A stretch of 64,000 bases of DNA from Pectobacterium carotovorum (GCA_016415585.1 CP066552.1:2852001-2916000), one strand, 5' to 3'. Positions 38,729 through 49,569 are shown, counted from the stretch's first letter. Numbers and translations are program-made. The notes: a model not told the origin generated them from the letters alone.

Positions 38729-39757
38729 ATGAACAAGAGAAAACTGGCGTTCGCCGCCCTCGTCCTTATCCTGCTCGGCGTGGGTTACGGCTTTTATCAC
38801 CATCAGAAGCAGCAGGAAAAACCGCTCACGCTCTACGGCAATATCGATATCCGCACCGTCAATCTGGCCTTTCGCGTCGGCGGCAGAGTGGCAGAGTTGA
38901 ACGTAGATGAAGGCGATGCCGTGCAGGCTGGCCAACCGCTGGCAACGCTCGATGCCGCGCCTTACCTGAATGCACAAAATCAGGCACAGGCGAACCTCGC
39001 CAGCGCGCAAGCACAGCTTCAGCTTGCGCAGGAAGGCTACCGGCAGGAAGAGATCGCGCAGGTGCGATCTCAGGTTGTCCAGAGTCAGGCGGCCTATGAT
39101 TACGCCAACAGCTTCTACCAGCGTCAGCAAGGGCTGTGGGACAAACGCGCCATTTCCGCCAACATGCTGGACGATGCCAGAACGACGCGCAATCAAGCGC
39201 TTGCGACGCTACAGGCGGCGAAAGACAAGCTGAGCCAGTTCGAAAGCGGTAACCGACCGCAGGAAATTGCCGCTGCGCAGGCAGCGGTGGCACAGGCCGA
39301 AGCCGGACTGGCTCAGGCGGAACTGAATAAGCAGGATACCGAACTGCTTGCGCCCTCTCCCGGCGTGATCCTCACTCGCGCCGCCGAAAAAGGCAGTATG
39401 CTGGCATCGGGCAGCACAGTTTTCACCCTCTCCCTCACTCGCCCGGTTTGGGTTCGCGCCTACGTGAGCGAGAAAGATCTCGGCCGCGTCGTGCCCGGTA
39501 GTCAAATGCTGATTTACACCGATGGCCGCCCCAACCAGCCCTATCGCGGTAAAGTCGGTTTTGTCTCACCCAGCGCCGAATTCACGCCGAAAAGCGTCGA
39601 AACGGAAGATCTCCGCACCGATCTCGTTTACCGACTGCGCATTATCGTTACCGATCCCGATGATGGATTACGGCAAGGGATGCCAGTCACGCTGCGTTTT
39701 GAGGATGCGCACATAGGAGATACCAATCGCGCCAACGAGCCCGTTCGTCATGACTAA
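38729..39757 (+). CDS. ybhG: HlyD-family membrane fusion protein YbhG
   Basis: 342-residue periplasmic adaptor anchored by one N-terminal helix ([20 protein letters not shown]). Biotinyl-lipoyl halves ([20 protein letters not shown] and [20 protein letters not shown]) flank a long alpha-helical hairpin rich in Ala, Gln and Glu. Partner of the YbhFSR ABC exporter. ATG 38729 gives the E. coli-like start MNKRKLAF; upstream in-frame codons come from the 21-bp repeat. Ends overlapping ybhF by 8 nt. The regulator gene cecR, which precedes ybhG in E. coli, is not present here. Confidence 0.93.
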   Translation: MNKRKLAFAALVLILLGVGYGFYHHQKQQEKPLTLYGNIDIRTVNLAFRVGGRVAELNVDEGDAVQAGQPLATLDAAPYLNAQNQAQANLASAQAQLQLAQEGYRQEEIAQVRSQVVQSQAAYDYANSFYQRQQGLWDKRAISANMLDDARTTRNQALATLQAAKDKLSQFESGNRPQEIAAAQAAVAQAEAGLAQAELNKQDTELLAPSPGVILTRAAEKGSMLASGSTVFTLSLTRPVWVRAYVSEKDLGRVVPGSQMLIYTDGRPNQPYRGKVGFVSPSAEFTPKSVETEDLRTDLVYRLRIIVTDPDDGLRQGMPVTLRFEDAHIGDTNRANEPVRHD

Positions 39758-41492
39758 TGCTTCTACGCAGATTACGTTGGACGGGCTGGAAAAACGCTTC
39801 GCCGGACAGGAAAAGCCCGCGCTCGCCAGCCTCACCGCCGAGATACGCAGCGGTGCGGTTACCGGATTAGTTGGCCCCGACGGCGCAGGGAAAACCACCC
39901 TGCTGCGCATGCTGGCAGGATTATTAACACCCAGCCACGGTACGCTGCGCGTGGCGAATCTGGATCCCATCAAAGAGGATCGTCAGCTCCATGCCATTTT
40001 GGGCTATATGCCGCAAAAATTCGGTCTGTATGAAGATCTGACGGTGATGGAAAACCTGACGCTGTATGCCGATTTGCGCGGTATCACCGGCGATGTGCGC
40101 AAAGAAACCTTTGACCGCTTGCTGTCATTTACCGATCTGACCCGCTTTACCAACAGACTGGCGGGCAAACTGTCTGGCGGTATGAAACAAAAGCTGGGGC
40201 TGGCCTGTACGCTACTGGGGCAGCCTAAGGTGCTTCTGCTGGATGAACCGGGCGTGGGCGTCGACCCGATCTCTCGTCGTGAACTGTGGCACATGGTGCA
40301 CGAACTGGCCGACGACGGCATGTTGATCCTGTGGAGCACGTCTTACCTTGATGAGGCGGAGCAGTGTCGGGATGTATTGCTGCTGAACGAAGGCGAACTG
40401 CTGTATCGCGGTGCGCCGCGCGATCTGACTGCACGCATGACGGGACGCTGTATCTCGATAGATACCGGCGAGCGCCGACATCGGGATGTATTGCAGGAAG
40501 CGCTGCGCCTGCCACAGGTCAGCGACGGCGTGATTCAGGGGCAGTACGTCAGGTTGATGCTGAAACCCGACGCAGATCGGGCATCGTTGCTCTCCGCCTT
40601 GCATCTGGAAGCTGGCAGCCTGCACGATACCGAGCCGTGCTTTGAAGATGCGTTTATCGATCTGCTCGGCGGCGGCCCGGCCAGTGACTCATCGCTGGCG
40701 AGCATCATGCCGCAGATTGACGTCAGTCGTGGCGAAACGGTGATTGAAGCTCAGGCGCTAACGAAAAAATTTGGTGATTTCGCTGCAACCGATCACGTCA
40801 GTTTTCAGGTGAAGCGAGGAGAAATCTTCGGCCTGCTCGGTCCGAACGGCGCGGGAAAATCGACCACCTTCAAGATGATGTGCGGCCTGCTGGTGCCGAC
40901 TGACGGCAAGGCGCTGGTGCTCGACATGGATCTGAAAACCAGCTCCGGTAAAGCCCGTCAGCATTTGGGTTACATGGCGCAAAAGTTCTCGCTTTACGGC
41001 AACCTGACCGTCGAACAGAATCTGCGATTTTTCTCCGGCGTCTATGGGCTTAAGGGCAAAGCGCAGCGCGATAAAATGGCAGGAATGACTGACGCCTTCA
41101 ACTTTCAACCGATTTATCGCCAAACGCCAGATGCCCTGCCGTTGGGATTCAAGCAGCGGCTGGCGCTGGCCTGCGCGCTGATGCACGAACCCGACATTTT
41201 ATTTCTCGACGAACCGACCTCCGGCGTCGATCCGCTCACCCGACGCGAGTTCTGGATACATATCAACGGCATGGTCAACCGTGGCGTCACGGTGATGGTC
41301 ACCACGCACTTCATGGACGAAGCTGAATACTGCGATCGCATCGGACTGGTGTATCGCGGCAAGCTGATCGCCAGCGGCACGCCGGACGAACTGAAACAGC
41401 AGGCGGCCAGCGTACAGACGCCATCACCGACGATGGAGGAAGCGTTTATTGCACTGATTCAGGCGTACGACGGAGAGGCGGAACATGGTTGA
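39750..41492 (+). CDS. ybhF: ABC exporter ATPase YbhF, two nucleotide-binding domains
   Basis: 580-residue protein with two fused ATPase domains. First domain: Walker [10 protein letters not shown], signature [12 protein letters not shown], Walker [13 protein letters not shown]. Second domain: Walker [10 protein letters not shown], a degenerate signature [12 protein letters not shown], Walker [13 protein letters not shown]. Drives export through YbhS and YbhR; the E. coli complex exports cefoperazone, tetracycline and cations. ATG overlaps ybhG and its end overlaps ybhS by 8 nt. Confidence 0.95.
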   Translation: MTNASTQITLDGLEKRFAGQEKPALASLTAEIRSGAVTGLVGPDGAGKTTLLRMLAGLLTPSHGTLRVANLDPIKEDRQLHAILGYMPQKFGLYEDLTVMENLTLYADLRGITGDVRKETFDRLLSFTDLTRFTNRLAGKLSGGMKQKLGLACTLLGQPKVLLLDEPGVGVDPISRRELWHMVHELADDGMLILWSTSYLDEAEQCRDVLLLNEGELLYRGAPRDLTARMTGRCISIDTGERRHRDVLQEALRLPQVSDGVIQGQYVRLMLKPDADRASLLSALHLEAGSLHDTEPCFEDAFIDLLGGGPASDSSLASIMPQIDVSRGETVIEAQALTKKFGDFAATDHVSFQVKRGEIFGLLGPNGAGKSTTFKMMCGLLVPTDGKALVLDMDLKTSSGKARQHLGYMAQKFSLYGNLTVEQNLRFFSGVYGLKGKAQRDKMAGMTDAFNFQPIYRQTPDALPLGFKQRLALACALMHEPDILFLDEPTSGVDPLTRREFWIHINGMVNRGVTVMVTTHFMDEAEYCDRIGLVYRGKLIASGTPDELKQQAASVQTPSPTMEEAFIALIQAYDGEAEHG

Positions 41493-42660
41493 ACAGAATA
41501 GGCCTGAGCAGGCTAAAACGAGCCAGCGCGGCAGCACGCATTTCTCCACGCGTCGCCTGCGGGCGCTGTGTCTGAAAGAGACGCGCCAAATCTTGCGCGA
41601 TCCCAGCAGCGGGCTGATTGCATTCGTCATTCCGCTGCTGTTGCTGTTTATCTTTAGCTACGGCATCAATCTAGACTCCAGCCGCCTGCACGTTGGTATC
41701 CTGATGGAGCAACAGAGCGAAGACGCACGCGATCTGGCGAATACCTTCGCGGCATCGCCGTTTATCGCGCCGACCATCAGCAATAATCGTCAGCATCTGA
41801 TTCAGCAGATGCAAACCGGCAGCATTCGCGGACTGATCGTCATCCCCACCGACTTTGCTGAACGGCTGGCGCGGCCGGGCGATCGCGCGCCGATCCAGGT
41901 CATCACCGACGGCAGCGAACCCAACACGGCGAATTTTGTGCAGGGGTACGCGGAAGGCATCTGGCTACTTTGGCAACAGCAGCGGGCGGAAGATCGCGGT
42001 TATACCTTTGAGCAGCTTATCGAGGTGCAATCGCGCTACTGGTTTAATCCGGCCGCCATTAGCCAGCATTTCATCATTCCCGGCGCGATTACCATTATCA
42101 TGACGGTGATTGGCGCGATTCTCACCTCGCTGGTGATCGCCCGCGAATGGGAGCGTGGGACGATGGAGGCGCTACTCTCTACGCAGGTCACCCGTGCCGA
42201 GCTGCTGCTGTCCAAACTCATTCCTTATTACTTCCTTGGGATGATCGCTATGACGCTGTGTATTCTGGTGTCAACCTTCATCATGCAGGTACCCTATCGC
42301 GGTTCGCTGATTTTGTTGTTTGTTATCAGCAGCCTGTTTCTTGCCAGCACGCTGGGTATGGGGCTGCTGATCTCCACCCTCACCCGCAACCAGTTCAACG
42401 CCGCGATGGTGGCGCTGAATGCCGCATTTCTGCCGGCCATCATGCTGTCCGGCTTTATTTTTGAAATCGACAGCATGCCGGTATTTGTCCGCGGCGTGTC
42501 GTACCTCATCCCAGCACGCTATTTTGTCAGCACGCTGCAAACGCTGTTTCTCGCGGGAAATATCGGTACGGTGCTGATGACTAACCTGCTGTTTCTGATT
42601 CTCTCCGCGATGGTCTTTATTGGCCTAACGGCCTGGCAAACCCGGCGCAGGCTGGATTAG
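41485..42660 (+). CDS. ybhS: ABC-2 type permease YbhS
   Basis: 391-residue permease. One N-terminal helix ([19 protein letters not shown]), a large periplasmic loop, then five helices near the C terminus ([20 protein letters not shown], and [20 protein letters not shown]). [20 protein letters not shown] is the cytoplasmic coupling segment. Slightly longer than E. coli YbhS because of its N-terminal tail ([13 protein letters not shown]). Confidence 0.94.
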   Translation: MVEQNRPEQAKTSQRGSTHFSTRRLRALCLKETRQILRDPSSGLIAFVIPLLLLFIFSYGINLDSSRLHVGILMEQQSEDARDLANTFAASPFIAPTISNNRQHLIQQMQTGSIRGLIVIPTDFAERLARPGDRAPIQVITDGSEPNTANFVQGYAEGIWLLWQQQRAEDRGYTFEQLIEVQSRYWFNPAAISQHFIIPGAITIIMTVIGAILTSLVIAREWERGTMEALLSTQVTRAELLLSKLIPYYFLGMIAMTLCILVSTFIMQVPYRGSLILLFVISSLFLASTLGMGLLISTLTRNQFNAAMVALNAAFLPAIMLSGFIFEIDSMPVFVRGVSYLIPARYFVSTLQTLFLAGNIGTVLMTNLLFLILSAMVFIGLTAWQTRRRLD

Positions 42661-42669
42661 GGAGCCACT

Positions 42670-43806
42670 ATGCTACATCGTCTGTGGACGTTGATTATCA
42701 AGGAACTGCAATCGCTGTTGCGCGATCCGCAAACACGCTCCATTCTGGTGTTACCCGTCATTCTTCAGGTTTCCCTGTTTCCTTTCGCCGCAACGCTCGA
42801 CGTGACCAATGCGACTATTGCGATTTACAGCGAGGATAACGGGCCGCATGCGATAGAGCTGACGCAGCGCTTTGCCAAGGCAAAATCCTTTTCTCACGTG
42901 CTAATGCTGCATCACTCGCAGGATATTGCACCGACGCTGGATAATCAGCACGCGCTTCTTATTCTGCGTTTCCCCCCGCAGTTTTCGCGCGATATCGCCA
43001 GCGGGAACAGTACATCGATCCAACTTATTCTGGATGGCAGGCGCTCAAACAGCGCGCAGATCGCCGCCAACGACGTGCAGCACATCGTACGGGATTATCA
43101 GTTAGCATTGCTGGCGGCCAGACCGGCTCAAAACGCCGCCACTCAGAACCATTCAAATCCAAACAACAGCGAGCTGGTGGTACGCCACTGGTATAACCCG
43201 AATCTGGACTATAAATGGTTTGTGGTGCCGTCACTGATTGCCATGATCGCCACTATCGGCGTGCTGATTGTCACCGCGCTTTCCGTGGCACGTGAACGGG
43301 AACAGGGTACGTTGGAACAACTGCTGGTTTCGCCGCTGTCCACCAGCCAGATATTTATTGGCAAAGCCGTGCCAGCGCTGATTGTCGCCACGTTTCAGGC
43401 TACGATCGTGCTGCTGGCGGGCATATTGATTTTCCATATCCCTTTTGCCGGATCGCTGCTGCTGTTTTACACCACGATGCTGATCTATGGCCTGTCGCTA
43501 GTGGGCTTTGGCCTGCTGATTTCCTCGCTCTGTTCAACGCAGCAGCAGGCGTTTATCGGCGTGTTCGTCTTCCTGATGCCCGCTATTCTGCTTTCCGGCT
43601 ATGTGTCACCGGTTGAGAACATGCCGATTTGGTTACAGCACGCTACCTGGATTAACCCCATCCGCCACTTCACCGATATTACTAAGCAGATTTACCTCAA
43701 AGATGCGGATTTCAGCATTATCTGGGGCAGCTTATGGCCGCTGTTTATCATCACGCTAACCACCGGCTCGGCAGCCTACGCCATTTTTAGACGGAATATT
43801 GCGTAA
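42670..43806 (+). CDS. ybhR: ABC-2 type permease YbhR
   Basis: 378-residue permease with the same layout as YbhS: helix 1 [18 protein letters not shown], long periplasmic loop, coupling segment [20 protein letters not shown] and five C-terminal helices. The second half of the YbhSR membrane pair. Starts nine bases after ybhS. No clear terminator directly follows; the hairpin-rich gap begins 35 bases later. Confidence 0.94.
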   Translation: MLHRLWTLIIKELQSLLRDPQTRSILVLPVILQVSLFPFAATLDVTNATIAIYSEDNGPHAIELTQRFAKAKSFSHVLMLHHSQDIAPTLDNQHALLILRFPPQFSRDIASGNSTSIQLILDGRRSNSAQIAANDVQHIVRDYQLALLAARPAQNAATQNHSNPNNSELVVRHWYNPNLDYKWFVVPSLIAMIATIGVLIVTALSVAREREQGTLEQLLVSPLSTSQIFIGKAVPALIVATFQATIVLLAGILIFHIPFAGSLLLFYTTMLIYGLSLVGFGLLISSLCSTQQQAFIGVFVFLMPAILLSGYVSPVENMPIWLQHATWINPIRHFTDITKQIYLKDADFSIIWGSLWPLFIITLTTGSAAYAIFRRNIA

Positions 43807-43840
43807 TAGCAGACAGGTAAGGGAAGCACATAACCAGAGA

Positions 43841-44060
43841 GGCGTAAAAAATTGTGCTGAGGTGACATGACCGCAGTGTGAGCGGCAGGACGCCGCGAAA
43901 GCCAGTGCCGCGTCGGACAAAAACGCAATAGCCGTTTTTGAACAGCACTTGTGCTGGCCCGAAGGGTGAGCCCCATTTATGGGGCGAGTAAACGCGTCAC
44001 TGGCGGCACGAACAGCGGTCATGAGCGCCGAAGGCACCGCGTAGCGGCACAATTAACGCC
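43841..44060. repeat. Nested inverted-repeat element between ybhR and ybhL
   Basis: Arms are nested. Outer: AATTGTGC 43850-43857 with GCACAATT 44047-44054, flanked by GGCGT on the left and ACGCC on the right. Next: CATGACCGC 43866-43874 with GCGGTCATG 44015-44023. Next: GCCAGTGCCGCGT 43901-43913 with ACGCGTCACTGGC 43992-44004 (12 of 13 pair). The interior holds three hairpins: CAAAAACG/CGTTTTTG (43918-43940), CAGCAC/GTGCTG (43943-43956) and GCCCCAT/ATGGGGC (43970-43985). It looks like a MITE-like or structured-RNA element rather than coding DNA; a 98-codon minus frame through it is probably spurious. Confidence 0.8.
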
Positions 44061-44074
44061 ATAGAGCCATAGGT

Positions 44075-44150
44075 CAAGGAGCTGCGGCAACTGAGCGCTC
44101 CTTGTCGGGCGTGTGATGAGGCACAAAAAACATGGTGTTTGACACGCCCG
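44075..44150. terminator. Two hairpins downstream of ybhL
   Basis: CAAGGAGC 44075-44082 pairs with GCTCCTTG 44097-44104, and CGGGCGTGT 44106-44114 pairs with ACACGCCCG 44142-44150. They lie 57-132 bases past the ybhL stop and outside the nested element. Neither has an adjacent strong T run, so their role as terminators is tentative. Confidence 0.5.
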
Positions 44151-44206
44151 AAACCTTTGCACTGATTAACATAACGCAGTGAAGCATTTAAATTATCGCG
44201 CTGTCC

Positions 44207-44914
44207 TTAACGACGATTGCCGAAAATACGCAGCAGCATCAGGAACAGGTTGATGAAGTCAAGATACAAGGTCAATGCGCCCACGATGGAGTATTTACGG
44301 AAACTGTCTTTGTCATCAACGGACAACTGTTCGCCGATGTTTTTCAGCTTCTGGGTGTCATACGCGGTCAGACCGACAAACACCACCACACCGATGTAGG
44401 TTACTGCCCACATCAGCGCTTCGCTTTTCAGCCACAGGTTCACCAGCGAAGCCAGAACAATCCCAATCAGCGCCATGAACAGCATGCTGCCAAAGCCGCT
44501 CAAATCACGCTTCGTGGTATAGCCGTACAAGCTCATAGCCCCGAACATCCCTGCCGTAATCACAAAGGTGCTGGCGATGGATTCACCGGAGTACATGATG
44601 AAAATGCTGGAGAGCGTCAGCCCCGTCAGCGCGGAATAGAGCATAAACAGCGATGTGGCGACCGTACCGCTCAGGCGCTGCACCATGCCAGAAATCACAA
44701 AGACCAGCCCCAGTTGGGCAATAATCAGCCCGAAAAAGGTGATCTGGCTGGAGAAAACAAAATTCAGTACGACAGGCGTATTCGCCGCATACCAGGAGAC
44801 GAACGCCGTCAGCAGCAGGCCGCAGGTCATCCAGCCATAAACTTGTGCCATATAGGCCTGGAGACCAGACTGCGAGCGCTCAACGATTGAACCCGAGCGT
44901 GGATATCTGTCCAT
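44207..44914 (-). CDS. ybhL: Bax inhibitor-1 family membrane protein YbhL
   Basis: 235-residue protein with seven membrane helices, BI-1/YbhL family, implicated in pH-sensitive ion (Ca2+) leak and colicin tolerance. AQVYGWMTCGLLLTAFVSWY, FMLYSALTGLTLSSIFIMYS, TTKRDLSGFGSMLFMALIGI and LYLDFINLFLMLLRIFGNRR match E. coli YbhL. ATG 44914 is preceded by AAAGGT; 29 upstream in-frame codons are not conserved. A second family member, yccA, lies at 56.4 kb. Confidence 0.95.
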   Translation of the reverse strand: MDRYPRSGSIVERSQSGLQAYMAQVYGWMTCGLLLTAFVSWYAANTPVVLNFVFSSQITFFGLIIAQLGLVFVISGMVQRLSGTVATSLFMLYSALTGLTLSSIFIMYSGESIASTFVITAGMFGAMSLYGYTTKRDLSGFGSMLFMALIGIVLASLVNLWLKSEALMWAVTYIGVVVFVGLTAYDTQKLKNIGEQLSVDDKDSFRKYSIVGALTLYLDFINLFLMLLRIFGNRR

Positions 44915-45026
44915 GATGTTACCTTTGCATAAAGTTATCTGATTAACGCGGCGCGAACCGCCTGATTGGGGGAGCGAGACGGAATATTCTCTCCCCACCA
45001 TCCTTTTATCCTAACACAGAAATGGA

Positions 45027-45485
45027 CTACCAGCGCTGCGCGGCCTGTTTATCGCTGTCGCGTGATTCCACCCAGCGTTCGCCTTCCGGCGTCGCTTCTC
45101 GCTTCCAGAATGGCGCACGGGTTTTCAGATAATCCATGATGAATTGGGCGGCATCAAACGCCGCGCTGCGATGAGCGGCACTGACGCCAACGAACACAAT
45201 TTCATCCCCCGGATAGAGTGCGCCCACCCGATGAATCACGCTCACACGCGGCAGTTCCCAGCGCTCGCGTGCCAGCTCAACAATCTCCGCCAGCGCCTTT
45301 TCCGTCATGCCGGGGTAATGTTCCAGCGTCAACGCGCTAACGTTTTTCGCCAGATTGTGATTACGCACCTTACCGGTGAACGTCACCACCGCGCCGTCCT
45401 CATCGCACTGCGCCAGCCACTGATATTCATCACCTACATTGAAGTTCTCTTCGCCAACCAGAATACGCGTATCCGCCACGATCAA
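45027..45485 (-). CDS. moaE: Molybdopterin synthase large subunit
   Basis: 152 residues. With MoaD it converts cyclic pyranopterin monophosphate into molybdopterin. VTFTGKVRNHN, LTLEHYPGMTEKALAEI, VIHRVGALYPGDEIV, SAAHRSAAFDA and the active-site lysines in RAPFWKREATPEGERW are all present. Last gene of moaABCDE; overlaps moaD by 4 nt. Confidence 0.97.
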   Translation of the reverse strand: MIVADTRILVGEENFNVGDEYQWLAQCDEDGAVVTFTGKVRNHNLAKNVSALTLEHYPGMTEKALAEIVELARERWELPRVSVIHRVGALYPGDEIVFVGVSAAHRSAAFDAAQFIMDYLKTRAPFWKREATPEGERWVESRDSDKQAAQRW

Positions 45486-45727
45486 CCTCCCGTTACCGGT
45501 GGGAAAAATGCCACTTCATCGCCGTCCTGTAACGGGTGCGTGAGCTCAACCAGCGACTGGTTCACCGCAGCCAGCAGCTTGCCCGCTTCCAGCGCCAGCG
45601 CCCAGCGCGCGCCACGTTGACATAGCGCCTGTCGGACGTCCTCTACAGTTGCATACTCAGCAGGCAGCGACACGCTGTCTGTCTCGATCAGTTCACGGAC
45701 TTGTGCAAAAAACAGAATCGTAATCAT
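45482..45727 (-). CDS. moaD: Molybdopterin synthase sulfur carrier
   Basis: 81-residue ubiquitin-fold protein, the E. coli length, ending in the VTGG tail whose last glycine is thiocarboxylated. ATG 45727 overlaps the moaC stop by 4 nt; the longer frame to 45820 has no support. Supplies sulfur to MoaE. Confidence 0.97.
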   Translation of the reverse strand: MITILFFAQVRELIETDSVSLPAEYATVEDVRQALCQRGARWALALEAGKLLAAVNQSLVELTHPLQDGDEVAFFPPVTGG

Positions 45728-46218
45728 GCTCCCTCCGCCGTAAAGTCGCCGGATTTGCCGCCGCTTTTCGCCAGCAGGCGCACCGGACCAATCACCATGT
45801 CTTTCTGCACGGCCTTGCACATGTCATAGATGGTCAGCGCAGCAACAGAAACCGCCGTCAGCGCTTCCATCTCCACGCCAGTTTTCCCCGTCAGGCGACA
45901 CACGGATTCTATCCGAACCCGGTTGTGCTCCGGCTGCGCTTCCAGCTCGACAGCGACTTTACTCAACAGCAGCGGATGGCAAAGCGGAATCAGTTCCCAG
46001 GTGCGTTTCGCCGCCTGAATCCCAGCGATGCGTGCGGTGGCGAACACGTCGCCCTTGTGGTGGCTGCCAGCAATAATCATCGCCAGCGTCTGCGGTGCCA
46101 TTTCAACGAAAGCTTCCGCGCGGGCTTCACGCACAGTTTCAACTTTGGCGGAAACATCTACCATCGCGGCTTCGCCAGCGGCGTTAATGTGGGTCAATTG
46201 TGGCTTAAGTGATGACAT
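45724..46218 (-). CDS. moaC: Cyclic pyranopterin monophosphate synthase
   Basis: 164 residues, E. coli 161. Makes cyclic pyranopterin monophosphate from the MoaA product. [39 protein letters not shown] and [10 protein letters not shown] hold the active-site His, Glu, Asp and Lys residues. 18 bases after moaB. Confidence 0.97.
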   Translation of the reverse strand: MSSLKPQLTHINAAGEAAMVDVSAKVETVREARAEAFVEMAPQTLAMIIAGSHHKGDVFATARIAGIQAAKRTWELIPLCHPLLLSKVAVELEAQPEHNRVRIESVCRLTGKTGVEMEALTAVSVAALTIYDMCKAVQKDMVIGPVRLLAKSGGKSGDFTAEGA

Positions 46219-46236
46219 AGTGAATAAGGCTTACCG

Positions 46237-46755
46237 TTAAGAGGATTTTTTCACGTGCGGGTAAAAATTGCACGGCTTCTGGCGCGCATCCAGCTGTTCC
46301 TGAATGATGCGTTCCCATGCGGTTCGGCAGGCGCGAGTCGAACCCGGTATAGCGAAAATTACCGTCTGGTTAGCCAGACCGGCAAGCGCGCGGGATTGCA
46401 GCGTCGCCGTGCCAATATCTTCGTATGACACCATGCGAAACAGCTCGCCGAAGCCTTCAATTTCCCGATCGAACAAGATGCCGATGGCTTCCGGCACCAC
46501 ATCTCCAGCCGTAAAGCCCGTCCCGCCATTAATCAAAATGCCCTGCACCTCATCGCTGGCAATCCACGCCGAGATCTGTGCCCGAATCTGGTACAGATTC
46601 TCTTTCACGATGGCGCTGTCGACAATACGATGCCCTGCTGACTGCGCCGCTTCGCGCAGATAGTCGCCGGAGGTGTCATCTTCCGCTGTACGACGTTCGG
46701 ACACGGTCAAAACTGCAAGATTGAGAGAAACGAATTCGCTGCTGACTTTGCTCAT
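46237..46755 (-). CDS. moaB: Molybdopterin adenylyltransferase family protein MoaB
   Basis: 172 residues. MoaB/Mog-fold protein: LINGGTGFTAGDVVPEAI and AIPGSTRACRTAWERIIQEQ are the pterin-binding segments. In E. coli MoaB is probably redundant with MogA. Second gene of moaABCDE, 34 bases after moaA. Confidence 0.96.
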   Translation of the reverse strand: MSKVSSEFVSLNLAVLTVSERRTAEDDTSGDYLREAAQSAGHRIVDSAIVKENLYQIRAQISAWIASDEVQGILINGGTGFTAGDVVPEAIGILFDREIEGFGELFRMVSYEDIGTATLQSRALAGLANQTVIFAIPGSTRACRTAWERIIQEQLDARQKPCNFYPHVKKSS

Positions 46756-46789
46756 ATCAGGCTCCTTTAAGAATCAGTGATATCGCGGA

Positions 46790-47779
46790 TTAACCGCCGA
46801 TAAATGACAGGTTTTGCGTTATGCCGCTATTCCCTTCGTGCAGGAAATGGGTCTGCTTTTTCGCCGATAGCCCGCCCGAGATACGCATTTTCAAATCATC
46901 GAGGTGACGATCGTCGGCCAGCAAATCACGCAGCGGAATGCCCTGTTCGCCAAAGAGACACAGATGAAGATTACCCACAGCGGATACGCGCAGACGGTTG
47001 CAGCTCAGGCAGAAATCTTTCTCATACGGCATAATCAGCCCGATTTCTCCCTGATAGTCGGAATGGCTGAACACCTGAGCCGGGCCGTCGCTGCGTGCGC
47101 GCTGCTGCTGCTGCCAGCCTTGTTGCAGCAGTTGCTGGCGGATCACCTCACCGGAAACATGGTGACGGCGGAACAAGTCGCCCCCTTCGCCCGTTTCCAT
47201 CAGTTCAATAAAGCGTAGTTGAATCGGGCGGTGTTTAATCCAGTCGAGGAAAGTTTGCAGGCTACCCGCGTTCACATCGCGCATCAGCACCGTGTTGACT
47301 TTGACCTTGGCAAAGCCACAGTCAAAGGCCGCATCAATACCGTCCATGACCTGACGGAATTTATCCTGCCCGGTAATCGCATGAAACTGACGTGCATCAA
47401 GGCTGTCGACGCTGACATTCAGCGCCGTCAGGCCTGAATCTCGCCACTGAGCAACGTCGCGTGCCAAACGGTAGCCGTTGGTGGTTACCGCCAACGTGCG
47501 GATAGCGGGGTTTTCACGGATGGCCGCAATGATATCGACAAAATCACGACGTAAAGATGGTTCACCACCGGTGAGGCGGACTTTTTCCGTCCCTAATTCG
47601 GCAAAGGCGCGGCTGACGCGACGAATTTCATCGAGTGATAAAAAGCGATGTGGATTCGTACCATTGGCCTGATAACCATCCGGCAGACAATAGGTACAGC
47701 GAAAATTGCAGACGTCTGTAATAGACAGACGCAAATAGTAAAACTTGCGCGCAAACGCATCAGTCAGTTGACTCACCAT
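46790..47779 (-). CDS. moaA: GTP 3',8-cyclase MoaA
   Basis: 329-residue radical-SAM enzyme, the E. coli length, making 3',8-cyclo-GTP in the first step of molybdenum cofactor synthesis. SAM-cluster motif C-x3-C-x2-C is [12 protein letters not shown]; the C-terminal cluster ligands lie in [19 protein letters not shown]; and the GG tail (SFIGG) is present. ATG 47779 with AAAGG upstream gives [17 protein letters not shown]; 26 further in-frame codons upstream fall in the riboswitch and are not coding. Heads the operon and is preceded by the Moco riboswitch. Confidence 0.97.
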   Translation of the reverse strand: MVSQLTDAFARKFYYLRLSITDVCNFRCTYCLPDGYQANGTNPHRFLSLDEIRRVSRAFAELGTEKVRLTGGEPSLRRDFVDIIAAIRENPAIRTLAVTTNGYRLARDVAQWRDSGLTALNVSVDSLDARQFHAITGQDKFRQVMDGIDAAFDCGFAKVKVNTVLMRDVNAGSLQTFLDWIKHRPIQLRFIELMETGEGGDLFRRHHVSGEVIRQQLLQQGWQQQQRARSDGPAQVFSHSDYQGEIGLIMPYEKDFCLSCNRLRVSAVGNLHLCLFGEQGIPLRDLLADDRHLDDLKMRISGGLSAKKQTHFLHEGNSGITQNLSFIGG

Positions 47780-47785
47780 AAACAC

Positions 47786-47905
47786 CTTTCCAAATACGGG
47801 AGATGCAAGCATTTCTGCCTCGCACCCTGGTGACCGCGAAGGCCACGGCCAGGGCACCGTATCACACGCAACAAGCGCATCACTTAGGCACCAAGGCTAG
47901 GAGTT
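47786..47905 (-). promoter_or_regulatory. Moco (molybdenum cofactor) riboswitch
   Basis: On the minus strand, CTCCTAGCCTTGGTGCC leads to TGATACGGTGCCCTGGCCGTG, the hairpin around CTTCGCGGTCACCAGGGTGCG, GAGGCAGAAATGC and TTGCATCTCCCGTATTTGG, ending just before the ribosome site. The order of elements matches the E. coli moaA leader as I recall it, which represses translation of moaABCDE when the cofactor is abundant. Confidence 0.88.
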
Positions 47906-48201
47906 TGATTCCTATCAGTTATCCGTTAAACAGCCGCGAGATAACCGCTCAAGAATCGTGATTTCATTAAGCAGTCTACTGCGAAAAAGCACAGGCAACC
48001 ACTCTCAAAAACGGTATATAATTAAATATATAGCGATTTTTCAATATCTTATGGTGCACAGCATACGGAAAAATACGCGGCAGAAATTGTCTCAGGTCAT
48101 GCCTGCGTGAGGATTTTTCGCGTTTTAAGGTGAAATCAGCTACCTTAGCGACGATTGTCACACACACTTCATATTCCTCTGGCTCATTCATAAGGTTTTC
48201 T
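47906..48201. other. Divergent promoter region between moaA and ybhK
   Basis: About 300 bases that must hold the moaA and ybhK promoters. Includes a purine-rich AT stretch near 48010-48050. No specific operator was recognised. Confidence 0.4.
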
Positions 48202-49134
48202 ATGCGCAATCGCACGTTGGCCGACCTCGACAGAGTTGTCGCACTCGGAGGCGGGCACGGTTTAGGTCGTGTGATGTCTTCGCTCTCTTCCCTGGGTTCA
48301 CGGCTAACCGGCATTGTCACGACGACAGATAACGGCGGTTCGACTGGCCGCATCCGTCGCTCTGAAGGCGGCATTGCCTGGGGCGACACCCGCAACTGCC
48401 TGAATCAACTGATTACGACACCCAGTGTGGCATCCGCAATGTTTGAGTACCGATTTAACGGTAACGGTGAGCTTGCCGGACACAATCTGGGTAACCTGAT
48501 GCTAAAAGCGCTCGACCACCTGAGCGTCCGCCCACTGGAAGCCATCAATCTGATTCGCAACCTGCTCAAGGTAGACGCGTTTTTAATTCCGATGTCCGAG
48601 CATCCTGTCGATTTGATGGCGATTGATGAACAGGGCAACCCCGTTTATGGTGAAGTCGAGATCGATCAGCTGGCAGCCTTGCCGCAGGACTTGATGTTGT
48701 ATCCGACGGTGCAGGCCACGCGCGAGGCGATTGATGCCATCGCAAAAGCCGACCTGATTTTGATTGGTCCCGGCAGCTTTCTGACCAGCCTGATGCCGCT
48801 GCTGTTGCTGGAGGATCTGACACAGGCACTCCGCCGCACGCCCGCCCCTATGGTGTACATCGGCAATCTGGGCAATGAGCAGAGCAACCCCGCAGCCCGC
48901 CTGACGCTGGTGGAGAAGCTATCCTGGATTGAACACAAGGTAGGGAAACCCGTGGTTGATGTCGCGATTGTCGGTCCAAAAGTCGATATCAGCCAGATCG
49001 GCGACCGTCTGGTCGTGCAGCAGGCGCTGGCCGCAGAAGATGTTCCCCACCATCATGACCGTGAGTTACTGCGTCAGGCCATCGAACGTGCGCTACAGCT
49101 GCTAGGCTCTCAATCCCGCAGCCATGGCGTATAA
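48202..49134 (+). CDS. ybhK: Gluconeogenesis factor-like protein YbhK (YvcK/CofD family)
   Basis: 310 residues. The nucleotide-binding start [18 protein letters not shown] and the [18 protein letters not shown] and [10 protein letters not shown] blocks are those of YvcK/CofD-like proteins; the B. subtilis member binds UDP-GlcNAc and supports growth on gluconeogenic carbon. ATG 48202 with AAGG upstream gives the E. coli start [17 protein letters not shown]. Converges with the VOC gene, overlapping it by 25 nt at the 3' ends. Confidence 0.95.
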   Translation: MRNRTLADLDRVVALGGGHGLGRVMSSLSSLGSRLTGIVTTTDNGGSTGRIRRSEGGIAWGDTRNCLNQLITTPSVASAMFEYRFNGNGELAGHNLGNLMLKALDHLSVRPLEAINLIRNLLKVDAFLIPMSEHPVDLMAIDEQGNPVYGEVEIDQLAALPQDLMLYPTVQATREAIDAIAKADLILIGPGSFLTSLMPLLLLEDLTQALRRTPAPMVYIGNLGNEQSNPAARLTLVEKLSWIEHKVGKPVVDVAIVGPKVDISQIGDRLVVQQALAAEDVPHHHDRELLRQAIERALQLLGSQSRSHGV

Positions 49135-49544
49135 GTCACACCAATCAGAATGCCTTCGGGACTCAGGAAACGCGTGACCTGCTGTCCCCAAGGCTCAAGA
49201 CGGTTTTCCACCAGCAACGCATAGCCTTGCGCTTTCAGCGTGCTGGTCGCTTCCATCATGTCAGCCACTTCGAACTCCAGCCAGCTTTGCGGTTCCGGAA
49301 GATCCGCAGGCCAACTTCCGTGCCCGAAACAGGATTCGCTGGCCTGTGAGAGCGGCCACAGCGCGAAATGCTTCACGCCATCCATCTCATCGCTCACCAG
49401 ATAGTCGCTTCCTTCCGCAACGGGCTTCAGCGGCAACTTCAGCGTATCGACATAGAGCGCATGGCTGTCAGAAAGGGATTTCACGATCGGCCCGAAACCC
49501 GCCACAAACAGCACTTCTACTCCCGGTATAGTCTGATCCATCAT
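49110..49544 (-). CDS. VOC (glyoxalase/bleomycin-resistance fold) protein
   Basis: 144 residues with the paired beta-alpha-beta3 modules of the vicinal oxygen chelate fold: [20 protein letters not shown] in the first module and [20 protein letters not shown] with [20 protein letters not shown] in the second. The metal-ligand pattern is not clear, and the function is unknown. Lies between ybhK and uvrB, where E. coli has no gene that I recall. Confidence 0.85.
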   Translation of the reverse strand: MMDQTIPGVEVLFVAGFGPIVKSLSDSHALYVDTLKLPLKPVAEGSDYLVSDEMDGVKHFALWPLSQASESCFGHGSWPADLPEPQSWLEFEVADMMEATSTLKAQGYALLVENRLEPWGQQVTRFLSPEGILIGVTYTPWLRD

Positions 49545-49569
49545 TGATCCTCAGTGAGTGCTTGCATCG

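Noticed and set aside
43756..44052. 98-codon minus-strand open frame across the nested repeat
   Set aside because: Most of it is inverted-repeat sequence, it runs into the ybhR 3' end, and no ribosome site precedes it.
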